Below, one piece after another: positions 10,991 through 22,295 of a stretch of DNA of 64,000 nt. The position numbers and the translations under genes are program-made. A model generated the notes under the pieces. It searched no databases. It worked only from the letters and a program-made list of their open reading frames with translations, and was not told the origin of the DNA. Origin of the DNA: Marchantia polymorpha subsp. ruderalis (lineage: Eukaryota > Streptophyta > Marchantiopsida > Marchantiales > Marchantiaceae); the NCBI GenBank assembly GCA_037833965.1, contig AP031359.1, positions 1,980,001 through 2,044,000 of the forward strand, given 5' to 3'. Each line of letters begins with the position of its first letter. Positions within the stretch are counted from its first letter, which is position 1.

Positions 10991-11701
10991 TAGTTCAAGG
11001 CGTCTTGCCTTGGGATTCTTCCAGTTCGGAAGTGCTGATCGGGAACTCATTTTCTTTGCGTGTTTGTGTCCTTAATTCTGTCACCACGCAAGAGGAGCTA
11101 CAACTTGGCAATCCGCATTTTGTAGCTGAAGGCCTTTGGCCGAATGTTCAGAGCTAGTTTACTGGTTAGAGACTTGAGTAGTTCGGATCGACACCTGCGC
11201 GTGATTGCCGATGCTCAGAGTCAATTACTAGTTAGATACTTCAACAGTTTCCCCCTTACACTTTCGAGTGATTGTTCCTGATTGTACTCCTTCGGGATTT
11301 TCCCCTGAATGCCAAAGTGAAGTTTTGCTACTTTGAGTAAGCCTTGGTTGTAATTCAGGTTACGCTACAGCAGGTGCCTTCAGGGCAACCCCTGTAGTAT
11401 TTCTAGGAATGACAAGTGCCTAAGAATTCAAACTCTTCAATAGACTGTTATGGTGTGCTACTGGATCGTTTCTCAGTGGGGTCTCTCAGTTCAGACCTGT
11501 GTTCTCTGCGCGTTTTGTGAGTTGAGTGCGTTGTTCACCGTGTGAGTGACTTCGATCCGAAGTAGGAAGTCCAATCCGGGTTCCCTTTGCTAGCAGAAAC
11601 TAGTGAAAGGGTTGTAAAAGCCGGAGTTGGGAGTCACTACCCGCAGATTCGCTGAGTACAGTGCGTCAACACCGGAGTACGTGAGCAGCAATGCTCGGTG
11701 T

Positions 11702-13570
11702 ATGTCGACAAGAGCAAGTGGGAGCAAACTGAGTGCGCGATCTGCCCGCAAACTCCGTCGAGATTCAGAAAAAGCCGTGGAAGAGACACGGCGTCAGAAG
11801 GAGAACCAGTTGATATCAAAAACATTACCCAAGTCTAGTTCGGTTGGCACCACTGGCGGAGATACCACCAGTGATTCTGAACCAAACTTTGTGCTCACGG
11901 TTGTGTTAGACATACTATCCACAGAACCTTCCCTTAACTTAGAACAAGCCGCTCGAGAACCGTCAACAGACGAGCCAATGACGGACAGACCAGCCAATGC
12001 GCGACCGGTGTACTCTCAACTCTTTACCAAACATTCATATCCGAAGTACAAAGGGAGCGGGGATGACGATGATGCCGACTCCTACATCAAATTGTTTGAA
12101 TAAGTGTGTGTCACCAACCGCGAGATCAGCGATGATGACATACTGCGGATATTTCCTAGCCTGTTGCGGAAGAAGGAGCGCAGCTGGTATAACCACGAGA
12201 GTACCGACCCGAATGGTTTGCAAACGTGGGCTCAACTTAAGGAGAAGTTCCTTCGACGCTTCCGCGAGCTTGGCTACGACAGTCGGGTGCTTTCAAAACT
12301 GCGTAACCTCCAGCGGGAAAAGAAGGAGAACCTTCGTGATTACACTGAGAGGTTCCAAGACCTTCTCGACAGAATTCCGAAGACGGGACTAGGATCCCCC
12401 TTCTCAGTTCAGCAAGCGGTTGACTGGTACGTGACCGGATTAACAAGGGAGATGAAGACCTTTTGCAGACGTGGGAAGTGTGATACCATCAAAGATGTGA
12501 TTGCATCGGCAGAAGCTTTTGAGACTTCCACTCTCAACCGAAGAGGGAGAGAGCGACGGGACTCGGTAGAACGAAAGCCGAAAGGAGGACGAGGGAAACG
12601 CCGAGGGGCTACGCCTTCGTCGGAAGAACTGTCCTCGGATGAAGGCAGTACTTCATCAGAAGAAGAGACATCCTCGTCGGAAGAGGATAGGAAGAAGAAG
12701 AAGCGCGGAGCGGCAAAGAAGAAAAGCCAGAGAAGGGCAAATATGGACAAAGATTCGGGAGACATTGCCTTCAAAGTGGAGACCCTGGTCAAGGACTTCG
12801 CCGACTTGAAAGTCCACGTGGTGGGCGGTCAAGACCGACGGAAGTCTCCAGGGAGGTTGCGGGCGAATTTATGGTGTACTACGTGCGGAGCAGTGGGACA
12901 TGCTAACACTTAATGTCTTACCACCCGTCCGTCTTACCCGGTGAACGCAGTGGAGTGAGCACCTCAGTATTATGATGAAAACCCTCAGTACTATGGCGAG
13001 ACGAGTGAAGATGCGGCCTACGCCATCCAGTCGACCCCAGCTATTACCCCGATCCAGCCAATACATATACCCCGGTACCATTCAAGAGATATGGCTACTA
13101 CGCTACCCTAGAGGCGCATGGCACCTCCCGGGACGTATAACCAACAGCCACCGCCACCGCGGGCCTGTTTCAATTGTGGAGAAGTGGGACATTACTCTCC
13201 CCAATGTACCCACCCAAAAAGACAGACAGGGTATGTTCCGAGCTGCAGCAACTGCAAAAAGTCTGGACATACATCAGTGGAATGTGATCAACCCCCAGCA
13301 AACCGACCTACTGTGCGATTTGTGACGCCCCCTGCAAAGGATGACGTACAGGTCAATCAAGTCGATTTGAGTTCGGACAAGAATGACGAGGAGGAGGAAT
13401 GGCCCGAAGAAGAAGTTATGTGCGGACGGGTGGAGACCCGTAGCTCAAAGAGATCGAAAGAGGACGAACGGGATAATCGTAAGCACAGTCGCAAGCCCGA
13501 CGACCGAGAAGGGAAAGGAGAAGAGAAATCAAGTAGCAGGGCAGACTTGAGGCCTACGCGAAGGCCTTAG
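11702..13570 (+). pseudogene. Ty3/gypsy gag (capsid and nucleocapsid), broken by stops
   Basis: I start at the ATG at 11,702 because upstream in-frame sequence is LTR. One reading frame carries the whole gag, interrupted by a TAA at 12,101 and a TAA at 12,911. Order: a Ser/Arg-rich N-terminus; HSYPKYKGSGDDDDADSYIK; the retrotransposon gag domain with RSWYNHES, QLKEKFLRRFRELG and NLRDYTERFQDLL; a Lys/Glu/Ser-rich stretch; a first zinc knuckle CTTCGAVGH whose last Cys follows the 12,911 stop; then two knuckles CFNCGEVGHYSPQC and CSNCKKSGHTSVEC (CX2CX4HX4C). Gag would form the particle and bind genomic RNA. The continuous frame with few stops suggests fairly recent decay. Confidence 0.85.
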
Positions 13571-13573
13571 GCT

Positions 13574-14340
13574 ATGCGCGAAACACCTTCGGCGCGGCCT
13601 GATACAAGGACCGAAGACGAACAAGTACGTGTGTTGAGGCAGGAGTACGCCCCGGACATCAAGGACGAAGTCGCTGAACTTTTGAAGGAAGCAATCCGTA
13701 ATCGGACGGAGACGGAAGGACGGAACACGCGGACGCCTTCTGTCGCTCGGCCGTCTGCAACCTCGGACCAGCGTAAGACGTTGGTGTCAAGCCGACACGT
13801 CCACTACGATGTAGTGGAAGACATCGGAAATCACCGGGCTAACATCACGTTCAACCAGCTCCTAGACGACAACAAGACGTATCGAAAGATGCTTATGCTT
13901 TCGCTACGCCGTCCACGGAAGACCCGTGTAGTCAAACGTCCGGAAGTCTACCACGTCACCAGCAAAGACCTAGGACCTCCCGAGATCGATGTGGAGATCA
14001 GCGGATGCTATGTTCGCAAGGTACCGGTAGACTTAGGGTTGGGATTTAACATATTGACGGAGGATACTGCGCGCGCCTTAGGGTTTAGTATTTTTGAGCC
14101 TACAACACGAGTGTTGAGGCTGGCGGATCAAACGCGGAGGATGCTTCTGGGCATGTTGCGCAATATTAGAACCAACATCGGAGGCGCGGACTTTCATCCT
14201 GCAGCCTTTGATGAAGCGAGGATATGAGATCCTGCTCGGGCGACCATGGTTGTATGGTGCGCAAGTGCGATGTAATTGGCAGAGGCAACGTCTACGGTTT
14301 CCAGACCCCAAATATCCTTCGAGGATCATCACCGTCCCTT
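13574..14340 (+). pseudogene. Retrotransposon aspartic protease region, broken
   Basis: This continues in the same frame as gag after a TAG at 13,569, which suggests a gag-protease fusion. The protease region is marked by PEIDVEISGCYVRKVPVDLG, FNILTEDTARALGF and LRLADQTRR. The catalytic Asp is in VDLGLGFN, where related elements have DSG, DTG or DGG, so the second residue is atypical. A stop at 14,225 is bypassed by a one-base shift that restores GYEILLGRPWLYGAQV, the conserved C-terminal Gly-Arg-Pro-Trp block, up to about 14,340. It would cleave the polyprotein; this copy is inactive. Confidence 0.7.
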
Positions 14341-14555
14341 GAACCAAGGTTCCTCATGAAGGAGAGACACCATCGACAAGCGCAGTTTATACTTCGGGAG
14401 CGGAAAGTGATTCGTAGCTTCCGTTAGACTTCGACTGGACCCTCGACTTTGTGGGATTTGTCGCCTGCTGCTCGGTCGAAGAGGAACTGGACGCTATCCA
14501 GCCGGACGATGATTAGCAATTAACGGTAGGACTGGGAAGAAGCAAAACGAGTCAC

Positions 14556-15653
14556 ATGGAGGGCATTGTGGATCCTAGTGACTGTCGTGAAGTACAGCTC
14601 AGTCTTGATAAGAGCTTGAAGGTATCAAGCAAGGTGACGGGAGAGGAGCTAAGGGAGGTACAAGCATTCCTTCGCCACTATGTAGATGTCTTCGCCTGGA
14701 GAATAGAGGACATGAAAGGAATACCTGCACGGTATGGGGAACACCGGATTGACTTATTGGACGAAGCAGTTCCAATCCGTCAACGCCAGTACCGGCTCAA
14801 CCCGAAATACTCCTTGCTGGTTAAGGAGGAAATCGATAAGTACCTCAGCGCAGGTATCATCTACCCAGTTCTCAGTAGTGAATGGGTATCCCCGATCGTC
14901 ATCGTACCAAAGAAGTTGACAGGTAAGATAAGGGTATGCCAGGACTTCAGGAAGTTGAACGCGGCAACGCGTAAGGACCATCACCCCCTTCCATTCACGG
15001 ATGCCATTCTAGATCATGTCGCGGGACATGAGTGCTACAGTTTTCTCGACGGGTTCTCAGGATACAACCAGATGTCTATCAGGGAACAAGACAAGAACAA
15101 GACGACCTTCACAACCGATTGGGGAACCTACGCGTATCACAAGATGCCCTTCGGTTTGTGCAATGCACCGGCCACCTTCCAGCAGATGATGACCAACATC
15201 TTCCAAGAGCAGTTGAGAAAGTTTCTAGAGATATTCATAGACGACTTCTGCGTCTTTGGAAAACGGTCGGAGAGTCTGGGACACCTTCGACATACTTTTG
15301 ATTGATGCAGGGAGAGCAGTTTATCGCTGCATCCCAAAAAATGTTTTTTCTTCATGACCAGCGGAATCCTGTTGGGTTATCGAGTTTTGTCTAACGGCAT
15401 TGCAGTAGACACCGAGAAGGTCAAGGTCATTCTCGAACTAGAGCCGCCGACGAATCTGCGAGAACTGAGAGCATTTCTTGGTCATGTGGGATACTACCGA
15501 AGATTCATACACATGTATGCAATCTTGGCAGCCGATCTGACCAAGTTGCTAAAGAAGGTTGAACCCTACGAGTGGGGTGAGAAGCAGCAGTTGGCGTTCG
15601 AGGCTCTCAAATCTAAGCTTACAACCGCCCCGGTACTGAGGAGACCGGACTAG
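14556..15653 (+). pseudogene. Ty3/gypsy reverse transcriptase, broken by stops
   Basis: The ORF 14,556-15,305 has the fingers-palm segments: HRIDLLDEAVPIRQRQYRL, EWVSPIVIVPKK, IRVCQDFRKLNAATRKDHHP, then CYSFLDGFSGYNQ with the first catalytic Asp, MPFGLCNAPATFQ, and IFIDDFCVFGK with the catalytic Asp pair (FIDD in place of YVDD). After a stop at 15,303 the same frame resumes at 15,354 with GILLGYRVLSNGIAVDTEKV and LRAFLGHVGYYRRFIH (thumb/connection). It ends at a TAG at 15,651 in the linker to RNase H. Motifs and order are those of Ty3/gypsy (Metaviridae) plant elements. The enzyme core residues are all present, and only stops break it. Confidence 0.9.
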
Positions 15654-16633
15654 GACCGACCTTTCTATGTCTACGTCGACACATCGGCATTCGCTATCGG
15701 TGTGGTTTTAAGTCAGAAGGATGACAACAAAAAGGACTACCCGATTTATTTTGCGAGCCGTCAGCTGTCGCTAGCAAAAAAGAAGTATACCACGACAGAG
15801 AGAGAGGCGTTGGGGATGGTGTATTCCTGCAAGAAATTCAAACACTATCTAATCTGCTACGAGTTTGTGTTCCATGTAGACCACTACGCCTTGCAGCATT
15901 TAGTGAAGAAAGCAGATCTGTCTGGCCGGACAGCCAGGTGGGTGCTGCTGCTACAGGAATTCACTTATACTGTGCAGACCAGGAAGGGTGTTCACCACGA
16001 AAATGCAGACTACCTCTCCAGATTATGGACCCAGCCAACCGAGGAGAAATTGGTTGACGACTTCCCTAACGAACAACTCTTTCAGTTGTCAGCTAGCAAT
16101 GAGTCCAGGTATGCAGACTTGTACAGATACTTGCTCACCCTTCAATGCCCGGAAGGCATGGATGTTGAGCAACGGACAGTCTTCATACATAAGGCTGGCC
16201 CTTTCCAACTCCAACAGGGAGTATTGTTCAAGAAGATGGCAGATGAGAGATTGTGTAGATGCTTGGAGGAATCAGAGGTTCCACGGGTCGTAAGTGCGAT
16301 GCACACAGAAGATGCTGGTGGCCACTATGCCACCAGGAATACAGTTACCAAGATCGTGAACGCAGGGTATTGGTGGCCGACAATGTTCAAGGATGTCCTC
16401 GAATACATACGGAAGTGCGACAGTTGCCAGAGGACAAGAAGACCAACGCCTACCACACGGTGGCCCCTGAGTCCCATCATGCCCTAAGCACCTTTTGAAA
16501 AATGGAGAATCGACTTCGTAGAACCAATACAGCCATTCACCAGGAACACACGAAGGCACTACATCCTGGTAGCAACGGACTATGCAACCAAGATGGTGAA
16601 GGCCAAAGCTACTCAAAGAGATGATGCAGCGAT
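15654..16633 (+). pseudogene. RNase H and N-terminal integrase, truncated
   Basis: In frame with the reverse transcriptase. RNase H shows FYVYVDTSAFAIGVVLSQ (catalytic Asp), TEREALGMVYSCKKFKHYL (catalytic Glu) and FHVDHYAL. The integrase zinc finger follows: AMHTEDAGGHYATRN, YWWPTMFKD and CDSCQRTR (HHCC). After a TAA at 16,485 the core begins FEKWRIDFVEP and ILVATDYATKMVKAKATQRDD (first catalytic Asp). At about 16,633 the sequence jumps into ORF1 of an LTR, so the rest of the integrase, the polypurine tract and the start of the 3' LTR are deleted. I see no extra RNase H domain of the kind found in Tat-lineage elements. Confidence 0.85.
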
Positions 16634-17934
16634 CAAATTTTGTCATAGGAGCTCGTGCGACAGACACGGTTGTTGGAGTAGTGTCAGCTCGCACGTCAGG
16701 CGGATGAAGAATTAATCCGCAAACTGCAATCCGAGTGCGGGAAATTGAGAGCGCAGCGTGCGAAGGCCGAATTGCAGTTGGTTGTAGTTGAAGACGATCG
16801 CCGGCGAGAGGCAGATCGCACGAAAGAGGAGTTGGCGAGGCGAGTCAGCCACTATCTAAGACGATACATCCACTGGGAAGTGGCGGCGCAGGAGAAACTC
16901 ACACTGCGCGAGTTAGAGCTTCGTGCGGCGGGTTTGGTGTCAGGTGACAGTCGGAGCCGGCGGCGCGCGGCGAAGAAGTTAGATTCGTTTTTGTCGAAGT
17001 CGCGGGACGCTATGGCCACCCTCAGGACAGAGGTTTCTGCGGAGTTGCGGCGGCTTGGACTGCGCAGTCGAGCTGAAGACCGGCAGGGTAGGGAGTTAGT
17101 GCGCGGCAGTCCTTCGCGCAGGAGGCGAAGCACGGGTTCTGCGGAGTGAAGTGTAGCGTGGTTCCGTGCAGGCGCGTAGTACATGGTAGTGTAGTGCTAG
17201 TTAGGACTTAGAAGGTATAAAGTAGTTCAAGGCATCTAACCTTGGGATTCTTCCAGTTTCGGAAGTGCAGATCAGGAACTCATTTTCTCTGCGTGTTTGT
17301 GTCCTTAGTTCTATCACCGCGCAAGAGGAGCTACAACTTGGCGATCCGCATTTTGTAGCTGAAGGCCTTCGGCCGAATGTTTAGAGCTAGTGTACTAGTT
17401 AGAGACTTGAGTAGTTCGGATCTACACTTGCAGGTGATTGCCGATGCTCAGAGCTAGTCACTAGTTAGATACTTGAACAGTTTCCCCCTTACACTTTCGA
17501 GTGATTGTTCCTGATTGAACTCCTTCGGGATTTTTCCCCTGAATGCCAAAGTGAAGTTTTGCTACTTCGAGTAAGCCTTGGTTGTAATTCAGGTTACGCT
17601 GCAGCAGGTGCCTTCAGGGCAACCCCTGTAGTATTTCTGGGAATGACAAGTGCCTAAGAATTCAAACTCTTCAATAGACTGTTATGGTGTGCTACTGGAT
17701 CGTTTCTCAGTTGAGTCTCTCAGTTCGGACCTGTGTTCTCTGCGCGTTTTGTGAGTTGAGTGCGTTGTTCACCGTGTGAGTGACTTCAATTCGAAGTAGG
17801 AAGTCCAATCCGGGTTCCCTGTGCTAGCAGAAACTAGTGGAAGGGTTGTAAAAGCCGGAGTTGGGAGTCACTACCCGCAGATTCGCTGAGTGTATTCGTG
17901 AGAGACTTTCCCCATGAAATCTTAAGTAGAGGTT
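16634..17934 (+). mobile_element. Remnant of the 3' LTR of the gag-pol element
   Basis: It begins in the ORF1 coiled coil (CTCGTGCGACAGACACGG), right at the integrase deletion point, and continues through a TATA box (17,216-17,222) and R-U5. It parallels the 5' LTR at 10,400-11,650 closely, consistent with the two LTRs of one element. It stops matching the LTR near 17,934, in U5, and gives way to unrelated DNA. Confidence 0.65.
16745..17149 (+). pseudogene. LTR-encoded ORF1, C-terminal fragment
   Basis: An open stretch of 134 codons covering the end of the coiled coil (LQLVVVEDDRRREADRTKEE), the WEVAAQEKLTLRELELRAAG block, the RRAAKKLDSFLSKSRDAM block and the basic tail SPSRRRRSTGSAE. The start is the deletion joint with integrase, so it is only a tail. 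It shows the natural ORF1 C-terminus, about 70 bases before the TATA box. Confidence 0.65.
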
Positions 17935-18289
17935 GTGAGCCCAAACTCCCCACCCTTCAGCGTTTGTAGTCCAGGTGGGGGTTCGAGCTCCCATAATCTT
18001 ACTTCTCTGATCTCAACCATGTGGTCAAAGTGTGTTCAAGGCAATGAGATCATAAACACTTGCTCTTTCACAGACAAATTATCTAGAACTGAAAATAATA
18101 ACTTGCTGTCTGCTATTTCCACAAGAGCAGCAGACAAGCTCTTTGTTACATAAAGATCTAACCCAACTCTTGGTGACTTTCTCTATACCACAGTCGCTGT
18201 GGTCTATCCTAGCTTTGAGTTCCACTCCCAATTCCTACTAAGATTCCACTCTCCCTTTTCAGTTTCAAATTCAAATCCCGACTATCAGA
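17935..18289 (+). other. Non-coding stretch
   Basis: Unrelated to the LTR family. A GGGGGTTCGAGCTCCC segment near 17,978 resembles a tRNA T-arm or pol III B box, but I find no A box or cloverleaf. No gene seen. Confidence 0.4.
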
Positions 18290-18600
18290 TTTCAGTCTCA
18301 GATTTCACTTCACTCTCAGCTCCCACTCACAGATCTTCCACTCGGATTTCAGCTCCCACTCACAGATTTTCGCACCTTAATCTTAGATCCCAATCACAGA
18401 TTTTGCACTTCGACCTCAGATCCCACTCACAGATTACACTTCAATCTCAGATCTCACTCACGGATTTTACACTTCAATCTCATATCTCACTCACAGATTA
18501 CACTTCAATCTCAGATCCCACTCACGGATTTTACACTTCAATCTCATATCTCACTCACAGATTACACTTCAATCTCAGCTCCCACTCACAGATTTCACTC
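18290..18600 (+). repeat. Minisatellite, about 30-bp units
   Basis: Tandem units of about 30 bases built on TCAGAT..CACTCACAGATT..ACTTCAATC, with higher-order pairs of about 60 bases toward the 3' side. The array is translated without stops in one frame over much of its length, but as a monotonous Ser/Thr/His-rich repeat that I do not regard as a gene. Confidence 0.75.
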
Positions 18601-18749
18601 TCAGAAACGACTCTCTACCCACGAGAGTTTGCTTCCTCCTTCTTCGAACTCTCCACACTCTCCTCCTAATTCTCACCACTTCCCTGCGAAAATCACTCAC
18701 ATCCACACCCTATCCTGCGACCAATGCCACCAGCGATCTCTATCCCCAG

Positions 18750-20125
18750 GCCGAAAATTCCTCTCTAACGTTCAAGGGCCGGTCACCCACAGCCCGCGTG
18801 AATGCCGCTCCCGCGATGATGGGCAACGGCCTGGCTCCCATGTGCAACTTCATGCCCCGCCGCTGCCACACCTGTACAGTCTGTATTCATGACCACGTCA
18901 ACATCCGCCGTCCGAAATTTTCTTCCGCGCACCGCCGAAGGCATCCTCCCGCCGAAGACGCCCTTCCGCACCTTTGCCTATCTATAACAGTCACCCCCGA
19001 CGCCCATAACTCACAGATCTCTTCTTTGTTTGAAACGTTCTTGGGCTCGTTGAAACAAGCGTGTTGTGTTCTTTTCAACGAGCTCCTAACTAAGTCAAAC
19101 CGATAAGAATTGAAAAAGTTATGACGGTTTTACTCTTCCGCCGAAAGCATTTGCCTATGCGCAGGCGTCCGCGTCCTACACGCAAGCGTCCGCGTCCTAC
19201 ACGCAGGTGTCCTTGGGCCAAAGGCCCCTCTAACTGTTAACGCCGAAGGCCTCTCGCCTAACCATGACAGCCGCTTTCGACGCTCATAACTCAGTGATGA
19301 CTGATCCGTTTCAAGAGATCTTGGTCTCGTTGGAACCAACGCGTTGAGTTCTTTCCAACGAGACCCAAATCAAGTCAAACCGCTAAGAATTGAAAAAGAT
19401 ATGCCGGTTTTACTGCTTCGCCAAAGACCTGCAACCGCCGGAGGCGTTCGTCCGCGCATAGGACAAAAGTTGAACTTTCTTCCGCGTAAGCGGAATTCCC
19501 GGCGGAGGCGAACTCCTTCCGCCGAAGGCGAACGTCTACGTATTTTCCGATAGTCCGAACTCACTAAGTTCTCATCCGTTCCAAGCGTTCTTGGGCTCGT
19601 TAGAACGAGCGTGCCGAGCCCTTTCCAACGACACCCTAATCAACGCAAACCGTTAAGAATTGAAAACGTTATCACGGTTTTACCCTTCCGCCGAAGGCGA
19701 TTGCCTATGCACAGGCCGCCTACGCGCAACCCGCCGAAGGCCCTCCATATCAGAAACTTCCGCCACTCCTAACTCGGTGATGCCTTATCCGTTTCAAGAG
19801 TTCTTGGTCTCGTTGGAACGAGCGTCGCGAGCTCTTTCCAACAAAACCCTAACTGAGTCAAGGCGTCACACATTGAAAACGTTATGAGAGTTTCACTTCT
19901 TCGCTGAAGGCCTTTTCCGAAGGGACTTCACCGAAGGCACTTCGCCCAAGACCTTGCCTTGAAGGCCCCCTTCCGCACCTTGTGCCCCCCTAACCATCAT
20001 ACCAACTCCTACTCTTGCCAAAACTTTTAGAAAACCCCAAGCATAATTTTGCAAGAGCTTAAATCCAAACTTTTAACTCTCATAAGGGTAAAAAGACATG
20101 TGAGCACAGTTTTGTGCTCACAGAG
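18750..20125 (-). mobile_element. LTR U3 fragment, ORF1-less variant
   Basis: On the minus strand this matches the U3 of the ORF1-less LTR at 53,275-56,035. Positions 18,750-18,900 align with 54,570-54,760, and four copies of the 240-280-base U3 unit (near 19,010, 19,275, 19,555 and 19,760) carry CGTTCTAACGAGCCCAAGAA-type cores next to CGCCGAAGGCG hairpins. No TGTGG terminus is preserved. Confidence 0.6.
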
Positions 20126-20131
20126 GTCCTA

Positions 20132-20399
20132 ACCGACCTCTGAGTGGTGTTTCTATAGTTTCAGGTGTGTGTGTGTGTGTGTGTGTGTGTGTTGATTGAA
20201 CTACGCTACACTGTGCGACCTCCGAGTGATCTCCGAGTGGACACTTGTAGTATTTCTGGAAGTGACAGTCGCGCGAGAATTCAAACTCTTCAATAGTCTG
20301 TTAAATGTGACACTTTGTACTTTGTGTGTTGCCTCTGTCCCTGTGAGTTCGACCTTTCTATCACTATATTGCAGTTTAAGCCTTTGGTGGGTTATTACA
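20132..20399 (+). mobile_element. LTR U5 end
   Basis: The last 270 bases of an LTR: the CCTAACCGACCTCTGAG segment, a (TG)n tract (about 20,165-20,191), the TTCAAACTCTTCAATAGTCTG block and the terminus GTGGGTTATTACA ending at 20,399. It abuts leader sequence of another LTR at 20,400. Confidence 0.7.
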
Positions 20400-20861
20400 A
20401 GCTGTTTCTCCTCCACGCCGGCATTGCATTCAAGCGGGCCGCGGCCAGCCCAAGTGTCTAACGTTGAGCAATCTTGATCGCCAAAGGAAGTGACTCACCC
20501 TCACATTTTCAATTTTGCATTTGCTAGAGCTCCCGACGCGCAGCCGGAGAATCAGCGGAGAGAATTGTAGAGAGTTGTGTCGAGAGTGTGTTGCAAGAGA
20601 GTGTGTAGGGAATCTGCCTAGAGTGCGTAGCAGCATAGTGCGTAGCGGAAAAGTCCTTGCACGAGTCTTGTGGAGAATTCGCGGGGAGCTCGCGGATAGT
20701 TTGGGAGAGTGGGAGAGAATTGCAAATTACAACGAGTTTGCCCGAGGTCCCGACGCGCAGTAGCCGAGTGTGCAGAGAGTTGCAAGAAGTTCGCGGCAGC
20801 AGAGAGCAGAAGTTTGCAGAGACTTTGCGAGAGTTCAATGGCCATGTCAACTTAGCTACAA

Positions 20862-21871
20862 ATGGTCCCGCTGAAAGTGCCGCAGATCAGACTGCGCGCA
20901 TTTCAAGACGAGCTGCTTGATTTACCAGAGCTAGCGAAAAGTGCCCGCTGCTCCAATTAGACGTCGGGCAAACCACGAGCCCTCAAGTCGACCGAAGCAG
21001 AAGGCACGCAAGCTTGTTCTGCCGGCGAGCAGCGCGGACACAAAACGAGCTGCGGAGACAAAAAACTCATCATCCTCGGAGGAGGATGCAAGTGCAGGAG
21101 TTCTTGGGAGGTCAGCTGATCTCCCTGCACCGAAGGCACAAACGCCTTCGGAGAAAGCACGTAGGCCTTCGGGCCAAGGAAGACGGCATGCAGCACCGGC
21201 CAAACATGCCAGCGATGGAGAAGTGTTTGGCCTCCGAGCAAGTATCCTTCGATTACTCGACTTCGAGTCAAGAGCCTTTGGCTCAAGCGCCTTTGACGCA
21301 GGAGCAGAGTAGGGAGAAGCCTTTGGCTCAACAGACTTCGTCTCAAGTGCCTTCGGCGCAGACGCAACTTGAGCAATCTGCGGCGGACGAAGGCAGGAAG
21401 GAGGAGACACGTGTGCCTTCAGCACACACGCCTTTGGCAGTAGTAGTCCGGGCAGGTGAAGCAGGCCCACCGGAGGCAAGTTCTCCCATCCTGTTGGAGA
21501 TGTTGGCAGGACGTGGAGCGGAGGTCGCGGCACAAGAAGCTGTGCGACCCAGCTCAAGAGAATCGCCGAGGATTTCTGCGGCGACAGATATCCTCAAGAC
21601 CAAAGACGACACGGGATCGGAGGAAGAGGAAGTGGATTTGGTGCGAGGTACACCGACGGGAGTGCTTTGCGAGCAGGTGGTACCACTACTACGGTACCTT
21701 GATCGCAAGGCGACTAGGTACGCGGATCCCCGCCATCCAGGATCCTACGTTGAGTTGGCTAGGAATCGGACTCGGATTAAGGTAGCAACGAATCCCGAGC
21801 TGATAGCCCTGGACCAGAAGTACCGAGAGCTGGTACAACATCTTGCAGGAGCAGTTTACCCTAACGCGTAG
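20862..21871 (+). pseudogene. LTR-encoded ORF1 with internal deletion
   Basis: The ATG at 20,862 opens MVPLKVPQIRLRAFQDELL, aligned with PQIGLRAFQDVL of the other copies. After about 30 codons it jumps to the RPKQKARKLVLPASSAD linker block, so the hydrophobic N-terminal domain (about 200 residues) is deleted. Frames alternate. The long piece 21,014-21,871 contains the PLAQ/PSAQ linker, the acidic patch, the TPTGVLCEQVVPLLRYLDRK block and then stops. The coiled-coil remnant continues in other frames to about 22,010. Confidence 0.6.
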
Positions 21872-22290
21872 ACTGCAGAAGAAAGCGTTGGAGCTGCGAG
21901 ATTCTATGGTGGCCGATGCCCAGCGCGAATTTGAAGGGCAGCGTGCGAAGATTGGGGTGGAGCTCAATTCCGAGCGAGGTTAAAATTGCATCTTGCAAGA
22001 GAGCAGACGATTGAACGGGTAGGGAGTTGGTGCGTAGCCGGCCTTCGCATCGGAGGCATAGCAGATGAAGCGGAGAGTAGAGTGTTAGGTAGCTAGGATT
22101 GTAGAGTGTATAAAGTAGTTCAAGGCGTTTGCCTTGGGGGATTTTCCAGTTTCGGAAGTTCAGTTCAGGACCTCGTTTTCTCTGCGCGTTTGTGTCTTTC
22201 GTTCAGTCACCGCGCAAGAGGAGCTACAGCTCGTCGAAGTTACCGCATTTTGTAACTGAAGGCCTTCGCCCGAATGTTCTGAGCTAGTGT

Positions 22291-22295
22291 AGTCT
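22291..22295 (+). repeat. Target site duplication, left copy (AGTCT)
   Basis: AGTCT directly before TGTGGTAAC. The same five bases follow TTATTACA at 27,125-27,129. A 5-bp duplication is the usual footprint of an LTR-element integrase. Confidence 0.85.

Larger units (their letters stand above)
8525..11650 (+). mobile_element. 5' LTR (truncated at both ends) of the plus-strand gag-pol element
   Basis: This starts inside ORF1 at the inverted junction 8524/8525, continues through the ORF1 coiled coil, the TATA box at 10,984 and most of R-U5. Near GATTCGCTGAGTA (about 11,650) it leaves the LTR consensus and enters gag leader, so roughly the last 330 bases of U5, including the TTATTACA terminus and any primer-binding site, are missing compared with the copies ending at 27,124 or 56,036. 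I could not find a convincing tRNA primer-binding site. Confidence 0.65.
20400..22295 (+). mobile_element. Older giant LTR, interrupted by the solo LTR at 22,296
   Basis: Leader, a deleted ORF1, a TATA box (22,109-22,115) and the first part of R, ending at TGTAGTCT (22,295). The R-U5 sequence resumes at 27,125 with AGTCTAATTAGG, so the intervening 4,829 bases are an insertion. Compared with younger copies it is diverged in every segment. Confidence 0.7.

Noticed and set aside
11640-11702. Primer-binding site between U5 and gag
   Set aside because: U5 is truncated in this copy and I could not match a tRNA 3' end, so none is annotated.
17970-17995. tRNA-like T-arm or SINE B box (GGGGGTTCGAGCTCCC)
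   Set aside because: No A box, anticodon arm or acceptor stem upstream; a single arm is not evidence of a tRNA or SINE.
18199-18669. Ser/Thr/His-rich 156-codon ORF
   Set aside because: It is a translation of a 30-bp minisatellite.
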